In this document: one piece after another, positions 1 to 8,809 of the stretch | Layout: every line of letters begins with the position of its first letter | Position numbering within the stretch: the stretch's first letter is position 1 | Assembly (NCBI GenBank): GCA_018241665.1 | Contig: JAFEDK010000017.1 | Span: 124,001-188,000 of the forward strand | Origin: Pseudomonadota bacterium | GTDB lineage: Bacteria; Pseudomonadota; Gammaproteobacteria; Burkholderiales; Rhodocyclaceae | Direction: 5' to 3' | Length of the DNA stretch: 64,000 nt | Position numbers and translations under genes: made by a program | Notes under the pieces: generated by a model | Databases searched by the model: none | Seen by the model: only the letters and a program-made list of their open reading frames with translations | Told to the model about the DNA's origin: nothing

Positions 1-1605
1 CAGGCAGTCGGCGATCACCGGGGCGGGATCGATGGCTTCGCTGTAGCCGGCGAACTCGCCGGGCCGCGCGAACTGCAGCAGCTTGGTGACGATCAGCCAG
101 ATGCGGTGGGTCTGCTCGTGGATCAGGCGGATCTCCTCGCGCACCGGCTCGGCGGTGGGGCCGAGGATTTCCTTCAGTACGTCGAGGTTGCCCTGGATGA
201 CCGCCACCGGGTTGTTGATCTCGTGGGCGACGCCGGCGGTGAGCTCGCCGATGGCGGCCAGTTTCTCGGTCATCGCCAGGTGGCGGCGGGCCTGTTCGAG
301 GGTAGCGAGGGCTTCCTGCAGGGCCTGGGTGCGTTCTGCCACCTTGCGGTCGAGCTCGTCGCCCCAGCGCTGCAGTTCGGCGCGGCGGGCGGCCAGGTTG
401 TCGAGCAGCTCGTCGAAGGCGGCGGCGAGCAGGCCGATCTCGTCGCGGCTGGCCACCGGGCCGACGCGGGCATCCGCGTCGCCGGCGCCGATGCGGCGGA
501 TCGTTGCGTTCACCTGTTCCAGCGGCTTGAAAATGCCGCGCGCCCAGCGCAGGGACAGCACGCAGCCGCCGAGGCTGACGCCGACGAAGACCACGAACAG
601 GGTCAGCAGGGCGTTGCGCATGGCGACGCTGAATGGCGCTTCGAGGAAACCCACGTAGAGCATGCCGACCCGCTCGCCGAAGCTGTCCACCACCGGCTCG
701 TAGCCGGACACGTAGTAGTCGTTCACCACGAAGGCGGTGTCGAGCCAGGTCTTTCCTTCATTCAGAACGTGATTGCGCACCGCCTGGGAGGCTCGGGTGC
801 CGAGGGCGCGCCGTTCGCTGAACAGGCGCACGTTGGTGGCGATGCGGGTGTCGCCGAGGAACAGCGTGGCGGTGCCCTGGCTGCCCAGCGGCAGCGTGCC
901 GTCCCGGTAGATGATGGTGTTGAGGTTGTCCACCAGGCTGGTGTTGCCGTTGAGCAGCACGCCGCCTTCGAGCACGCCGACCAGCCGGTCGTGGCTGTCG
1001 CGCACCGGAATCGCGGCATGGATCAGCAGGCCGCGGTTTTCCTCGCCGCGTTTGTCCGGTGCCGCATTGGGGGTGGGCAGCAGCGGCAGGCGGCAGCGCT
1101 GGGCGAGGGCCGGGTCGATGGCGGCGAGGTGGTCGGCGTCGAAGACATCGATGGCGGTGAAGGCGGAGCCGGCCAGCGCGGCGTTGACCACCGGCCAGGC
1201 GGTCCGGCGGGCACGCGGCAGATGTCCGGGCAGCGGGTGGCCGAGTGGCTGGCCGTGGGTGTCGAGCAGGAACAGGAAATCCAGCCCGGCCTGGCGGCGC
1301 GCCTCGTCGAGGTAGCTGGCGAGGGCGTCCTGCGTGTCGGCGGCCATCGCCTGGGACAGGCGCTGGGAGCCGGCGACCGCGCCGAGATCCACCGCCACGG
1401 TGTGCTGCATGCGGCCGAAGTACTCGTGGGCGGTGACCAGATCGGAGCCGACCTTGTAGCTGAGCAGGCGGTGATAGCCGTCGTTGCCCCACAGCCACAC
1501 CAGCCCGAGCAGGATCGGCACGCCGAGGAACAGCGGAGCCAGCACCATCGCCAGCAGCTTGGCGCGGACCGAGCCGGCGAAGCGCGCGAGGACCGGCCGG
1601 ATCAT
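1..1605 (-). CDS. Cache-domain sensor histidine kinase (C-terminus beyond window edge)
   Basis: Membrane sensor kinase reading leftwards; the start is ATG at 1605 (MIRPVLARFAGSVRAK) and the frame is still open at base 1, so the ATPase domain lies outside. In order: TM helix about residues 15-33, a periplasmic double-Cache-like domain (about 40-290, with VNDYYVSGYEPVVDSFGERV near its end), TM helix about 305-328, HAMP linker, a coiled coil, then a HisKA domain of the NtrB class with motif VAHEINNPVA; the phospho-accepting His is about residue 461. Its partner is probably the sigma-54 regulator just upstream on the same strand, 172 bp away with a palindromic repeat between them. The ligand is not evident; DctB-like sensing of a small organic acid is possible but unproven. 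Confidence 0.9.
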   Translation of the reverse strand, partial: MIRPVLARFAGSVRAKLLAMVLAPLFLGVPILLGLVWLWGNDGYHRLLSYKVGSDLVTAHEYFGRMQHTVAVDLGAVAGSQRLSQAMAADTQDALASYLDEARRQAGLDFLFLLDTHGQPLGHPLPGHLPRARRTAWPVVNAALAGSAFTAIDVFDADHLAAIDPALAQRCRLPLLPTPNAAPDKRGEENRGLLIHAAIPVRDSHDRLVGVLEGGVLLNGNTSLVDNLNTIIYRDGTLPLGSQGTATLFLGDTRIATNVRLFSERRALGTRASQAVRNHVLNEGKTWLDTAFVVNDYYVSGYEPVVDSFGERVGMLYVGFLEAPFSVAMRNALLTLFVVFVGVSLGGCVLSLRWARGIFKPLEQVNATIRRIGAGDADARVGPVASRDEIGLLAAAFDELLDNLAARRAELQRWGDELDRKVAERTQALQEALATLEQARRHLAMTEKLAAIGELTAGVAHEINNPVAVIQGNLDVLKEILGPTAEPVREEIRLIHEQTHRIWLIVTKLLQFARPGEFAGYSEAIDPAPVIADCL

Positions 1606-1661
1606 TGGCTTGTCCCCGTGAGGGATGCGGCCGTGGGAGTTGGGGGTGTGGGAGTTGGGGT

Positions 1662-1730
1662 TGTGGGGGCGAATTCATTCGCCCTCAGTTGGTTCACCAG
1701 AGTCCGCGGGCGAATGAATTCGCCCCCACA
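1662..1730. repeat. Palindromic intergenic repeat, facing pair (copy 1)
   Basis: Two copies of the core GGGCGAATTCATTCGCCC lie face to face around a short spacer, bordered by TGTGGG and CCCACA, so the whole unit can fold into one long hairpin or two small ones. It sits between the response regulator and kinase genes. Related copies are at 5316, 12784 and 21425. It looks like a REP/BIME-type element. Confidence 0.85.
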
Positions 1731-1777
1731 GGTGGAGAGGCTCCCGACGGAAGAACCGGCCATGGGGATTGCGGGTT

Positions 1778-3160
<1,383 letters not shown>

Positions 3161-3362
3161 CGCCCGATTTAACCACGCGGCCGGCGGCGTTGTCAGGGCA
3201 GGGCTGTCCCGTTTCGATTCACTTTTTTGGTAATACCAGCCTTCAGTGTGGGTAAAAATTGCCGACATAGTCCCTGGCCTCGCCCGCATGTGCGCCCCGC
3301 GCACCCGTCCGGCGGGGCCTGCGTGTATCGGAACCCGTACTTATGAAGGGCAGTGCCAGGCC

Positions 3363-3875
3363 ATGAAGCCGCGTGTGACACCGACCAGCAGCGAGCGCTC
3401 GCTGGGCGAGCAGGATTTCATCGTATCGAAGACCGATCCGAAGGGGCGCATCCTCTACGCCAACCGGATCTTCATCGCGCTGTCCGGCTACAGCGAGGCG
3501 GAACTCCTCGGTCGCCAACACAACATCATCCGCCACCCGGACATGCCGCGCAGCGCCTTCAAGCTGCTGTGGGACAGCATTGCGACGGGGCAGGAGTTCA
3601 TCGCCTACGTGAAGAACATGGCCAAGGACGGCAGCTTCTACTGGGTGCTGGCGACGGTGACGCCGGACTACGACGCGGCGCGGCGGATCGTCAGCTATAC
3701 CTCGGTGCGCCGCAAGCCGCGGGCCGAGGCGGTGCGTGCCGCGGCCGGGCTGTACAAGGAGATGCTGGCCGCCGAGAACCGGGCCGGCGCGCGGGACGCG
3801 ATCGCCGCCGGGACGGCGGTATTGACTGAAGTCTTGAATGGAAAGAGCTATGAGCAGTTCGTCCTTGCACTCTAA
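3363..3875 (+). CDS. Stand-alone PAS sensor protein, Aer/CetB-like
   Basis: Cytoplasmic protein of 170 residues made almost entirely of one PAS domain of the Aer family: [20 protein letters not shown], then [13 protein letters not shown] and [14 protein letters not shown], the usual signature of FAD-binding redox/aerotaxis PAS domains. It has no signalling domain of its own. The next gene, overlapping its 3' end, is a methyl-accepting chemotaxis protein without a sensor domain, so the two probably form a bipartite energy-taxis receptor like Campylobacter CetB (PAS) and CetA (MCP). FAD binding is inferred from family. Start at ATG 3363 is chosen because homology begins within 15 residues of it. 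Confidence 0.88.
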   Translation: MKPRVTPTSSERSLGEQDFIVSKTDPKGRILYANRIFIALSGYSEAELLGRQHNIIRHPDMPRSAFKLLWDSIATGQEFIAYVKNMAKDGSFYWVLATVTPDYDAARRIVSYTSVRRKPRAEAVRAAAGLYKEMLAAENRAGARDAIAAGTAVLTEVLNGKSYEQFVLAL

Positions 3876-5301
3876 GCTGTCGGTGGTGAGCTGGGGGCAG
3901 TCGGCGCTGCTGCTGGCCACCCTGCTGACGGTGTTCTTCATCACCGGCTTCCACCCGGCGCTGCTGGTCTTCCTGGTGCTCGGCGTGGGCCTGTCGGTAT
4001 GGGGGCAATGGCAGTTCCGCCGCTCGCTGGCGCCGCTGCAGTCGGCGGTGGAGCTGGCCGAGAAGATCGGCCGCGGGCATTTCGTCGACCGCGTCACCGG
4101 GGTGTCGGACAAGGATGAGATCGGCCGCCTGATCTGGGCGCTGAACGACATGCTCGACCAGCTGGAAGCCTATTTCCGCGAGGCCGACAGCTCCTTCCGC
4201 GCCCAGATGGAAGGCCGCTACAGCCGCCTCGCCCAGTCGGCGGGCCTGCACGGCAGCCTGTTCGAGGCGATGGAGACCCACAACACGCTGCTCACCAACA
4301 TGTCCTCGCACCTGCGCGACCAGGCCCGTAACCGGGTGCTCAGCAATGCCGGCCTGCTCAATGCCGGCAACCTGATCGCCAACCTGACCGGCAACCAGGC
4401 CGACCTGCTGGAAGTGACCACGCAGATGCGCAAGGCGGCGGAGGCGGCTACCGAGACGGCCACCGAGGCGGCGGAGAACCAGCACGCGGTGGCCGAGGTG
4501 GTCAGCCAGCTGTCGGGCATCAGCGAGCGCATCGTGCACGTGGCGGACGCTATCGGTGGCCTCAACGCGCGCAGCAAGGAGGTCAGCCAGGCGGTGGTGC
4601 TGATCACCGAGATTTCCGACCAGACCAACCTGCTGGCGCTCAATGCGGCGATCGAGGCGGCGCGGGCCGGCGAGTCGGGCCGTGGCTTCGCGGTGGTGGC
4701 CGATGAGGTGCGCAAGCTGGCCGAGAAGACCCGCAGCGCTTCCCAGGCCATCGGCGAGGTGATGCGCGGGCTGATCAGCGATGGCGAGGCGATGGAGGAG
4801 GACGCGCGGGAGATGCGCGAGATCACTGCCCGCTCGTCGGGGGTGGTCGGCGAGCTGACCCAGACCTTCGGCCGCTTCGCCGCGTCGGCGCGGGAGACCG
4901 AGCAGCAGTCGGTACGGGTGCACGACAAGAGCCTGGTGACCCTCTTCAAGCTCGATCACATGGTCTACAAGCAGCGTACCTACCTGGCCCTCAACGGGAG
5001 TGGCGACGCCGAGACCACTCGCGCGGTGGCCATGGATCACCACCAGTGCCGCCTTGGCACCTGGTACGACGGGGAGGGGCAGGAGGCCTTTGGGAGCTTG
5101 TCGTCCTACCGGCGCCTGGAACAGCCCCATGCCCGTGTGCATGAGGGGGCCCACCGGGTCATGGCGCAGATCGAGGCCGACTGGCAGCACGATGTGGCGC
5201 TGCAGGCGGCGATCGTCGATGGTCTGGAAGACATGGAGGCCGGCAGCCGGGAGGCGATGGATCTGCTCGACCGGCTGGTGGTCGAGAAGCATCCGGCCTA
5301 G
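3850..5301 (+). CDS. Methyl-accepting chemotaxis protein with C-terminal CZB domain, CetA-like
   Basis: Membrane chemoreceptor of 483 residues. Two close TM helices (about 12-30 and 35-52) with only a few residues between them, so there is no periplasmic ligand domain. HAMP follows, then the signalling coiled coil with the conserved hairpin tip around residues 253-293 ([20 protein letters not shown], then [14 protein letters not shown]). The C-terminus is a chemoreceptor zinc-binding (CZB) domain: [19 protein letters not shown] and PHARVH supply the His/Cys ligands expected for Zn. ATG 3850 is preferred over ATG 3838 because GGAAAG is well spaced ahead of it. It overlaps the PAS gene by 26 bp, implying coupled translation. 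CZB domains in other receptors sense Zn or hypochlorous acid; here the input may combine redox (PAS) and Zn/oxidant. Confidence 0.92.
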   Translation: MSSSSLHSKLSVVSWGQSALLLATLLTVFFITGFHPALLVFLVLGVGLSVWGQWQFRRSLAPLQSAVELAEKIGRGHFVDRVTGVSDKDEIGRLIWALNDMLDQLEAYFREADSSFRAQMEGRYSRLAQSAGLHGSLFEAMETHNTLLTNMSSHLRDQARNRVLSNAGLLNAGNLIANLTGNQADLLEVTTQMRKAAEAATETATEAAENQHAVAEVVSQLSGISERIVHVADAIGGLNARSKEVSQAVVLITEISDQTNLLALNAAIEAARAGESGRGFAVVADEVRKLAEKTRSASQAIGEVMRGLISDGEAMEEDAREMREITARSSGVVGELTQTFGRFAASARETEQQSVRVHDKSLVTLFKLDHMVYKQRTYLALNGSGDAETTRAVAMDHHQCRLGTWYDGEGQEAFGSLSSYRRLEQPHARVHEGAHRVMAQIEADWQHDVALQAAIVDGLEDMEAGSREAMDLLDRLVVEKHPA

Positions 5302-5315
5302 GTCTTGTGCTCTCC

Positions 5316-5384
5316 TGTTGGGGCGAATTCATTCGCCCACCGCCGGTTGAGCAGGCTCCGCGGGCGAATGAATTCGCCCCAACA
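5316..5384. repeat. Palindromic intergenic repeat, facing pair (copy 2)
   Basis: Same architecture as copy 1: core GGGCGAATTCATTCGCCC in two facing copies, here bordered by TGTTGG and CCAACA. The flank change is compensated on both sides, which keeps the outer stem paired. It sits between the convergent MCP and ilvA genes, where it may also serve as a two-way terminator. Confidence 0.85.
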
Positions 5385-5389
5385 GGGGG

Positions 5390-6910
5390 TCAGCCGAGGA
5401 ACATCCGGTAGGCCGGGTTGGTGGTTTCGTCCACGTACTCGTAGCCAAGCCGGGCCAGGAAGCCCTGGAACGCGTCCCGGTCGGACGGGGGGACCTGCAT
5501 GCCGACCAGCACACGGCCGAAGTCGGCGCCGTGGTTGCGATAGTGGAACAGGCTGATGTTCCAGTCGGAGCGCAGATTCTCGAGGAAGTTGAGCAGGGCG
5601 CCCGGCCGTTCGGGGAACACGAAGCGGTACAGCACCTCGTTTTCCGCCTGCGGGGCGTGGCCGCCAACCATGTAGCGGATATGGCTCTTGGCCATCTCGT
5701 CGTCGGTCAGGTCAAGGCAGGGCAGTTCGTGGCGCTGCAGCAGCTCGGTGAGGCGGCCGCCCTCGGCACGGTTGTGCACGCTGACGCCGACGAAGATGTG
5801 AGCCTTCTGCGCGTCCGCGTAGCGGTAGTTGAACTCGGTGATGTTGCGGCTGCCGAGCAGGTTGCAGAACTTCTTGAAGGAGCCGGGCTTCTCGGGGATG
5901 GTGACCGCCAGCACGGCTTCGCGCTGCTCGCCGACTTCGGCCCTTTCGGCGACGAAGCGCAGGCGGTCGAAGTTCATGTTGGCACCGGAGGCCACGGCGA
6001 CCAGGGTCTTGTCCTTCAGGTTGTGGCGCTTGGCGTATTCCTTGGCGCCGGCCAGGGACAGGGCGCCGGCCGGCTCGAGGATCGAGCGGGTGTCCTCGAA
6101 CACATCCTTGATGGCGGCGCAGATCGCGTCGTTGTCCACCAGGATCATCTCGTCCACGTATTCCTGGCACAGACGGAAGGTTTCTTCGCCGACCAGCTTG
6201 ACCGCCGCGCCATCGGCAAAGAGGCCGACGCTTTCCAGCTCGACGCGCTTGCCGGCGGCGAGGGACTGGGTCATCGCGTTGGAGTCGACAGTTTCTACGC
6301 CGATCACCTTGATGTCCGGGCGCACGCGCTTGATGTAGGCCGCGACGCCGGCCAGCAGGCCGCCGCCGCCGACGCAACAGAACACTGCGTGGATGGGCTT
6401 GGGATGCTGGCGCAGGATCTCCATCGCGATGGTGCCCTGGCCGGCGATCACTTCCACGTCGTCGTAGGGGTGGACGAAGGTCAGCTTCTCGGTCTTTTCG
6501 AGTTCCTTGGCGTGGCCATAGGAGTCGGAATAGGACTCGCCGGCCAGCACCACTTCGCCACCGTGGCGCTTGACCGCGTCGATCTTGATCGCCGGGGTGG
6601 TGGTGGGCATCACGATGACGGCCCGTGCGCCGAGCTTCTTGGCCGACAGGGCGACGCCCTGGGCGTGGTTGCCGGCAGAGGCGCAGATCACGCCGCGCTT
6701 GAGGGCCGCCGGGCTGAGGTTGGCCATCTTGTTGTAGGCGCCGCGCAGCTTGAAGCTGAACACCGGCTGCATGTCCTCGCGCTTCAGGAAGATCTTGTTG
6801 TGAATTCGCGCCGACAGGTTGGGCGCCGGGTCGAGGGGCGTCTCGATAGCGACGTCGTAGACCTGGGCGGTAAGGATCTTCTGGAGGTAGTCCGGATGCT
6901 GCGCGCTCAT
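5390..6910 (-). CDS. ilvA: Threonine ammonia-lyase (threonine dehydratase), biosynthetic
   Basis: PLP enzyme that deaminates L-threonine to 2-oxobutanoate, the first committed step of isoleucine synthesis. The length of 506 residues fits the biosynthetic IlvA family (about 500-515). PLP lysine at about residue 54 in FKLRGAYNKM, with the substrate loop ASAGNHAQGVA and the phosphate-binding loop CVGGGGLLAGV. Two C-terminal ACT-like regulatory domains follow (about 330-410 and 420-505; VTIPEKPGSFKKFCNLLG and FVFPERPGALLNFLENL), which in the family carry Ile inhibition and Val activation. Start at ATG 6910 (MSAQHPDYLQK). It is divergent from a RidA-family gene 97 bp away, whose product would remove the reactive enamine that IlvA releases. 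Confidence 0.95.
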   Translation of the reverse strand: MSAQHPDYLQKILTAQVYDVAIETPLDPAPNLSARIHNKIFLKREDMQPVFSFKLRGAYNKMANLSPAALKRGVICASAGNHAQGVALSAKKLGARAVIVMPTTTPAIKIDAVKRHGGEVVLAGESYSDSYGHAKELEKTEKLTFVHPYDDVEVIAGQGTIAMEILRQHPKPIHAVFCCVGGGGLLAGVAAYIKRVRPDIKVIGVETVDSNAMTQSLAAGKRVELESVGLFADGAAVKLVGEETFRLCQEYVDEMILVDNDAICAAIKDVFEDTRSILEPAGALSLAGAKEYAKRHNLKDKTLVAVASGANMNFDRLRFVAERAEVGEQREAVLAVTIPEKPGSFKKFCNLLGSRNITEFNYRYADAQKAHIFVGVSVHNRAEGGRLTELLQRHELPCLDLTDDEMAKSHIRYMVGGHAPQAENEVLYRFVFPERPGALLNFLENLRSDWNISLFHYRNHGADFGRVLVGMQVPPSDRDAFQGFLARLGYEYVDETTNPAYRMFLG

Positions 6911-7007
6911 GACACAAGACCTTTGCTTCGGCTGGGGAAGCAACAAAGGGTAGCAGCCGGAGGCGCCGCGCTGCAACATTGCATCCTTTGACTTCGCGGA
7001 GCTTTCC

Positions 7008-7358
7008 ATGACCCAGATCCAGCGTGCCGGCACCACGCCGCGCTATTCCGACTACACGATCCACAACGGTGTCGTGCATTGCGTCGAGGTGCCGCCGGAC
7101 GAACACGCCGACATTACTGCTCAGACCGCGGCGATGCTGGCCAGCCTGGAGAACCTGCTTGCGCAGGCGGGCAGCGGCAAGGATCGCCTGCTGGTGGCGA
7201 CCCTGTATCTGGTGGACATGGCCGATTACGACGCGGTGAATGCGGTATGGGATGCCTGGCTGCCACCGGGGACGGCGCCGGCCCGCGCCTGTGTGCAAGT
7301 GGTGCGCCTGGCGAAGCCGGGTTGGCGGGTCGAGGTGGTGGTGCAAGCGGCCTGTTGA
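7008..7358 (+). CDS. RidA-family (YjgF/UK114) enamine/imine deaminase-like protein
   Basis: Small soluble protein of 116 residues. RidA proteins are trimers that hydrolyse 2-aminoacrylate and other enamines made by PLP dehydratases such as IlvA. The family fold is visible in DITAQTAAMLASLENLLAQA, LLVATLYLVDM and the C-terminal block PARACVQVVRLAKPGWRVEV, which contains the conserved Arg. It belongs to an Rid subgroup rather than classical RidA, since the N-terminus (TPRYSDYTIHNGVVHC) is diverged. Its divergent pairing with ilvA supports a metabolite-repair role. Start ATG 7008. Confidence 0.85.
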   Translation: MTQIQRAGTTPRYSDYTIHNGVVHCVEVPPDEHADITAQTAAMLASLENLLAQAGSGKDRLLVATLYLVDMADYDAVNAVWDAWLPPGTAPARACVQVVRLAKPGWRVEVVVQAAC

Positions 7359-7455
7359 GGCACGCTGCCGTTGCCCGGATTTTGTGTCGGGGAATTTTAC
7401 ATTTGCGGGTCCCGGGGTGCGTGCAGGTTTCCCTTTGGGGCTTCCGGGGCCCTGA

Positions 7456-7473
7456 TGTAAAGGGATTTTTACA
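7456..7473. promoter_or_regulatory. Inverted repeat TGTAAA-N6-TTTACA, likely activator site
   Basis: A perfect inverted repeat (TGTAAA, six-base spacer, TTTACA) ends four bases before the -24 element of the promoter below. A further TTTACA is at 7396-7401. It is a candidate binding site for the regulator of the PEP-CTERM gene; the identity of the protein is not shown by sequence. Confidence 0.55.
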
Positions 7474-7477
7474 CGCT

Positions 7478-7492
7478 TGGTATTCTATTTGC
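7478..7492 (+). promoter_or_regulatory. Sigma-54-type -24/-12 promoter for the GDSL PEP-CTERM gene
   Basis: TGGTATTCTATTTGC matches the sigma-54 layout, with GG and GC dinucleotides at the correct spacing and TTGC at -12. It lies about 125 bp upstream of the hydrolase start. Many PEP-CTERM genes in betaproteobacteria are known to be controlled by the PrsK/PrsR system with sigma-54, which fits. Confidence 0.65.
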
Positions 7493-7616
7493 TTAGCATT
7501 TTCACGCCCGGTTTCGCGGCCTGGAAAACGCTAAGGGAATATGCCCGTTGCTGAGTTCGTCATGCATCCGCGACAGCCGGTTTCCACCGAAAACTCGAAT
7601 CAAGAAGGGGAACCCC

Positions 7617-8609
7617 ATGTCCTGGTCCAAGCGACTGTGCCGCGGCCTTGCCGCCCTGTGCCTCACGATGACGGGCTTTGCCGCCGAGGCAAGCTACTCC
7701 AATGTGTTTTTCTTCGGTGACAGCCTGTCGGACACCGGCAATGTCTACAAGGTGACCGGCGGGACCTTTCCTCCTCCCCCCTATTACAACGGGCGGTTTT
7801 CCGATGGGCCGCTGTGGACCGAGAGGGTCGCTGCCGGCCTGGGTCTCGCTGCTGATTCCAAGGCTTCGCAGCTGGGCGGCAACAACTATGCCTGGGCAGG
7901 CGCCCTGTCCGGCGCGGATGGCCATGCAGCTCCCGGCACCGGCCTGCTGGCCCAGGTGTTCGGCCAGTGGGCTCCGACCCACGCAGGCACCGCCGACCCG
8001 AATGCCCTGTACGTGATCGGCATCGGTTCCAACGATCTGCTCGACGCCCTGGCGGCCAACGGTGGCACCACGCAGGCCGATTATGATTTTCGCCATTCGG
8101 TGGCCAACAGCTTGCTGGTGAACCTGACCAGTTCGCTGCAGTATCTGATTGGCTCAGGCGCACAGAATTTCCTGATCGCCAACGTCACCGACCTCGGCCT
8201 GACGCCGCGGATGAACCTCGGCGGCAAGGGGGCCGTGGCGACGGAGGTCAGCAAGTACTACGACGCCTTGCTCGACTCCACCCTCGACAGCCTGCGCCAG
8301 CTGTTCGCCGTGAATATCGCCGAGCTCGACCTGTTCGGCCTGCTCACCGAGGTCGTCGATGACACGAAGGCCGGCGGCCCGCGTTTCGGTCTCAGTAACG
8401 GGGTGTATCCGTGCCTCGTGCCGGGCTCCCCGGCATGCAGTACTTCGGTGTTCGCCGACGACATCCATCCGACCCAGATCGTCCAGGCCCGCGCCGGTGA
8501 GCTGGCGCTGGCGGCGCTGCGTGTCCCCGAACCGGGCACGGTCGCGCTGCTGGGGATTGGCGTGGTGCTGCTGGTGGCGACCCGGCGCAACGGCCGCCAG
8601 ATCGGCTGA
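7617..8609 (+). CDS. Secreted SGNH/GDSL lipase-esterase with PEP-CTERM sorting tail
   Basis: Exported hydrolase of 330 residues. Signal peptide about residues 1-25 (KRLCRGLAALCLTMTGFAAE). GDSL block I FFFGDSLSDTGN puts the nucleophile at Ser36; block III is GIGSNDLLD, and block V DDIHPTQ supplies the catalytic Asp and His. The C-terminus is a PEP-CTERM signal: VPEPGTVALLGIGVVLLVA, a TM helix, then an Arg cluster (TRRNGR), which in the family is processed by exosortase. Start at ATG 7617 is fixed by the strong AAGAAGGGG site ahead of it. The substrate is unknown; phospholipid or carboxyl-ester hydrolysis is typical. No exosortase gene is in the window. Confidence 0.92.
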   Translation: MSWSKRLCRGLAALCLTMTGFAAEASYSNVFFFGDSLSDTGNVYKVTGGTFPPPPYYNGRFSDGPLWTERVAAGLGLAADSKASQLGGNNYAWAGALSGADGHAAPGTGLLAQVFGQWAPTHAGTADPNALYVIGIGSNDLLDALAANGGTTQADYDFRHSVANSLLVNLTSSLQYLIGSGAQNFLIANVTDLGLTPRMNLGGKGAVATEVSKYYDALLDSTLDSLRQLFAVNIAELDLFGLLTEVVDDTKAGGPRFGLSNGVYPCLVPGSPACSTSVFADDIHPTQIVQARAGELALAALRVPEPGTVALLGIGVVLLVATRRNGRQIG

Positions 8610-8642
8610 CAGCCGGCGCTGACGGGCGCGAAGGGAGGCGGA

Positions 8643-8678
8643 GGCCAGTGCCGTGATGGACTGGCCTTCGTGCTTTTT
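8643..8678 (+). terminator. Probable intrinsic terminator after the GDSL gene
   Basis: Arms GGCCAGT (8643-8649) and ACTGGCC (8660-8666) enclose a 10-base loop and are followed by a run of T at 8673-8678. Confidence 0.5.
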
Positions 8679-8809
8679 CGGGGGTGGCCGTTCCACCGGA
8701 AAAGCTGCTGGCCAAAGGCCCCACGGGCGTTAAGGTATTGATTTGACGCCCCGGCGTTGCTTCCCATTGGATACAATTGGCAGTTCCCCTGTCGGTTCCG
8801 GTGTGTTCC

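Noticed and set aside
3241..3270. Possible sigma-28 promoter before the PAS/MCP genes
   Set aside because: GCCGACAT resembles the -10 element but the only TAAA nearby is four bases away instead of about fifteen.
8743..8777. Sigma-70 promoter for the FAD/Fe-S gene (TTGACG and TACAAT)
   Set aside because: The spacer is 23 bp, too long for a normal promoter; the -10 alone is not enough.
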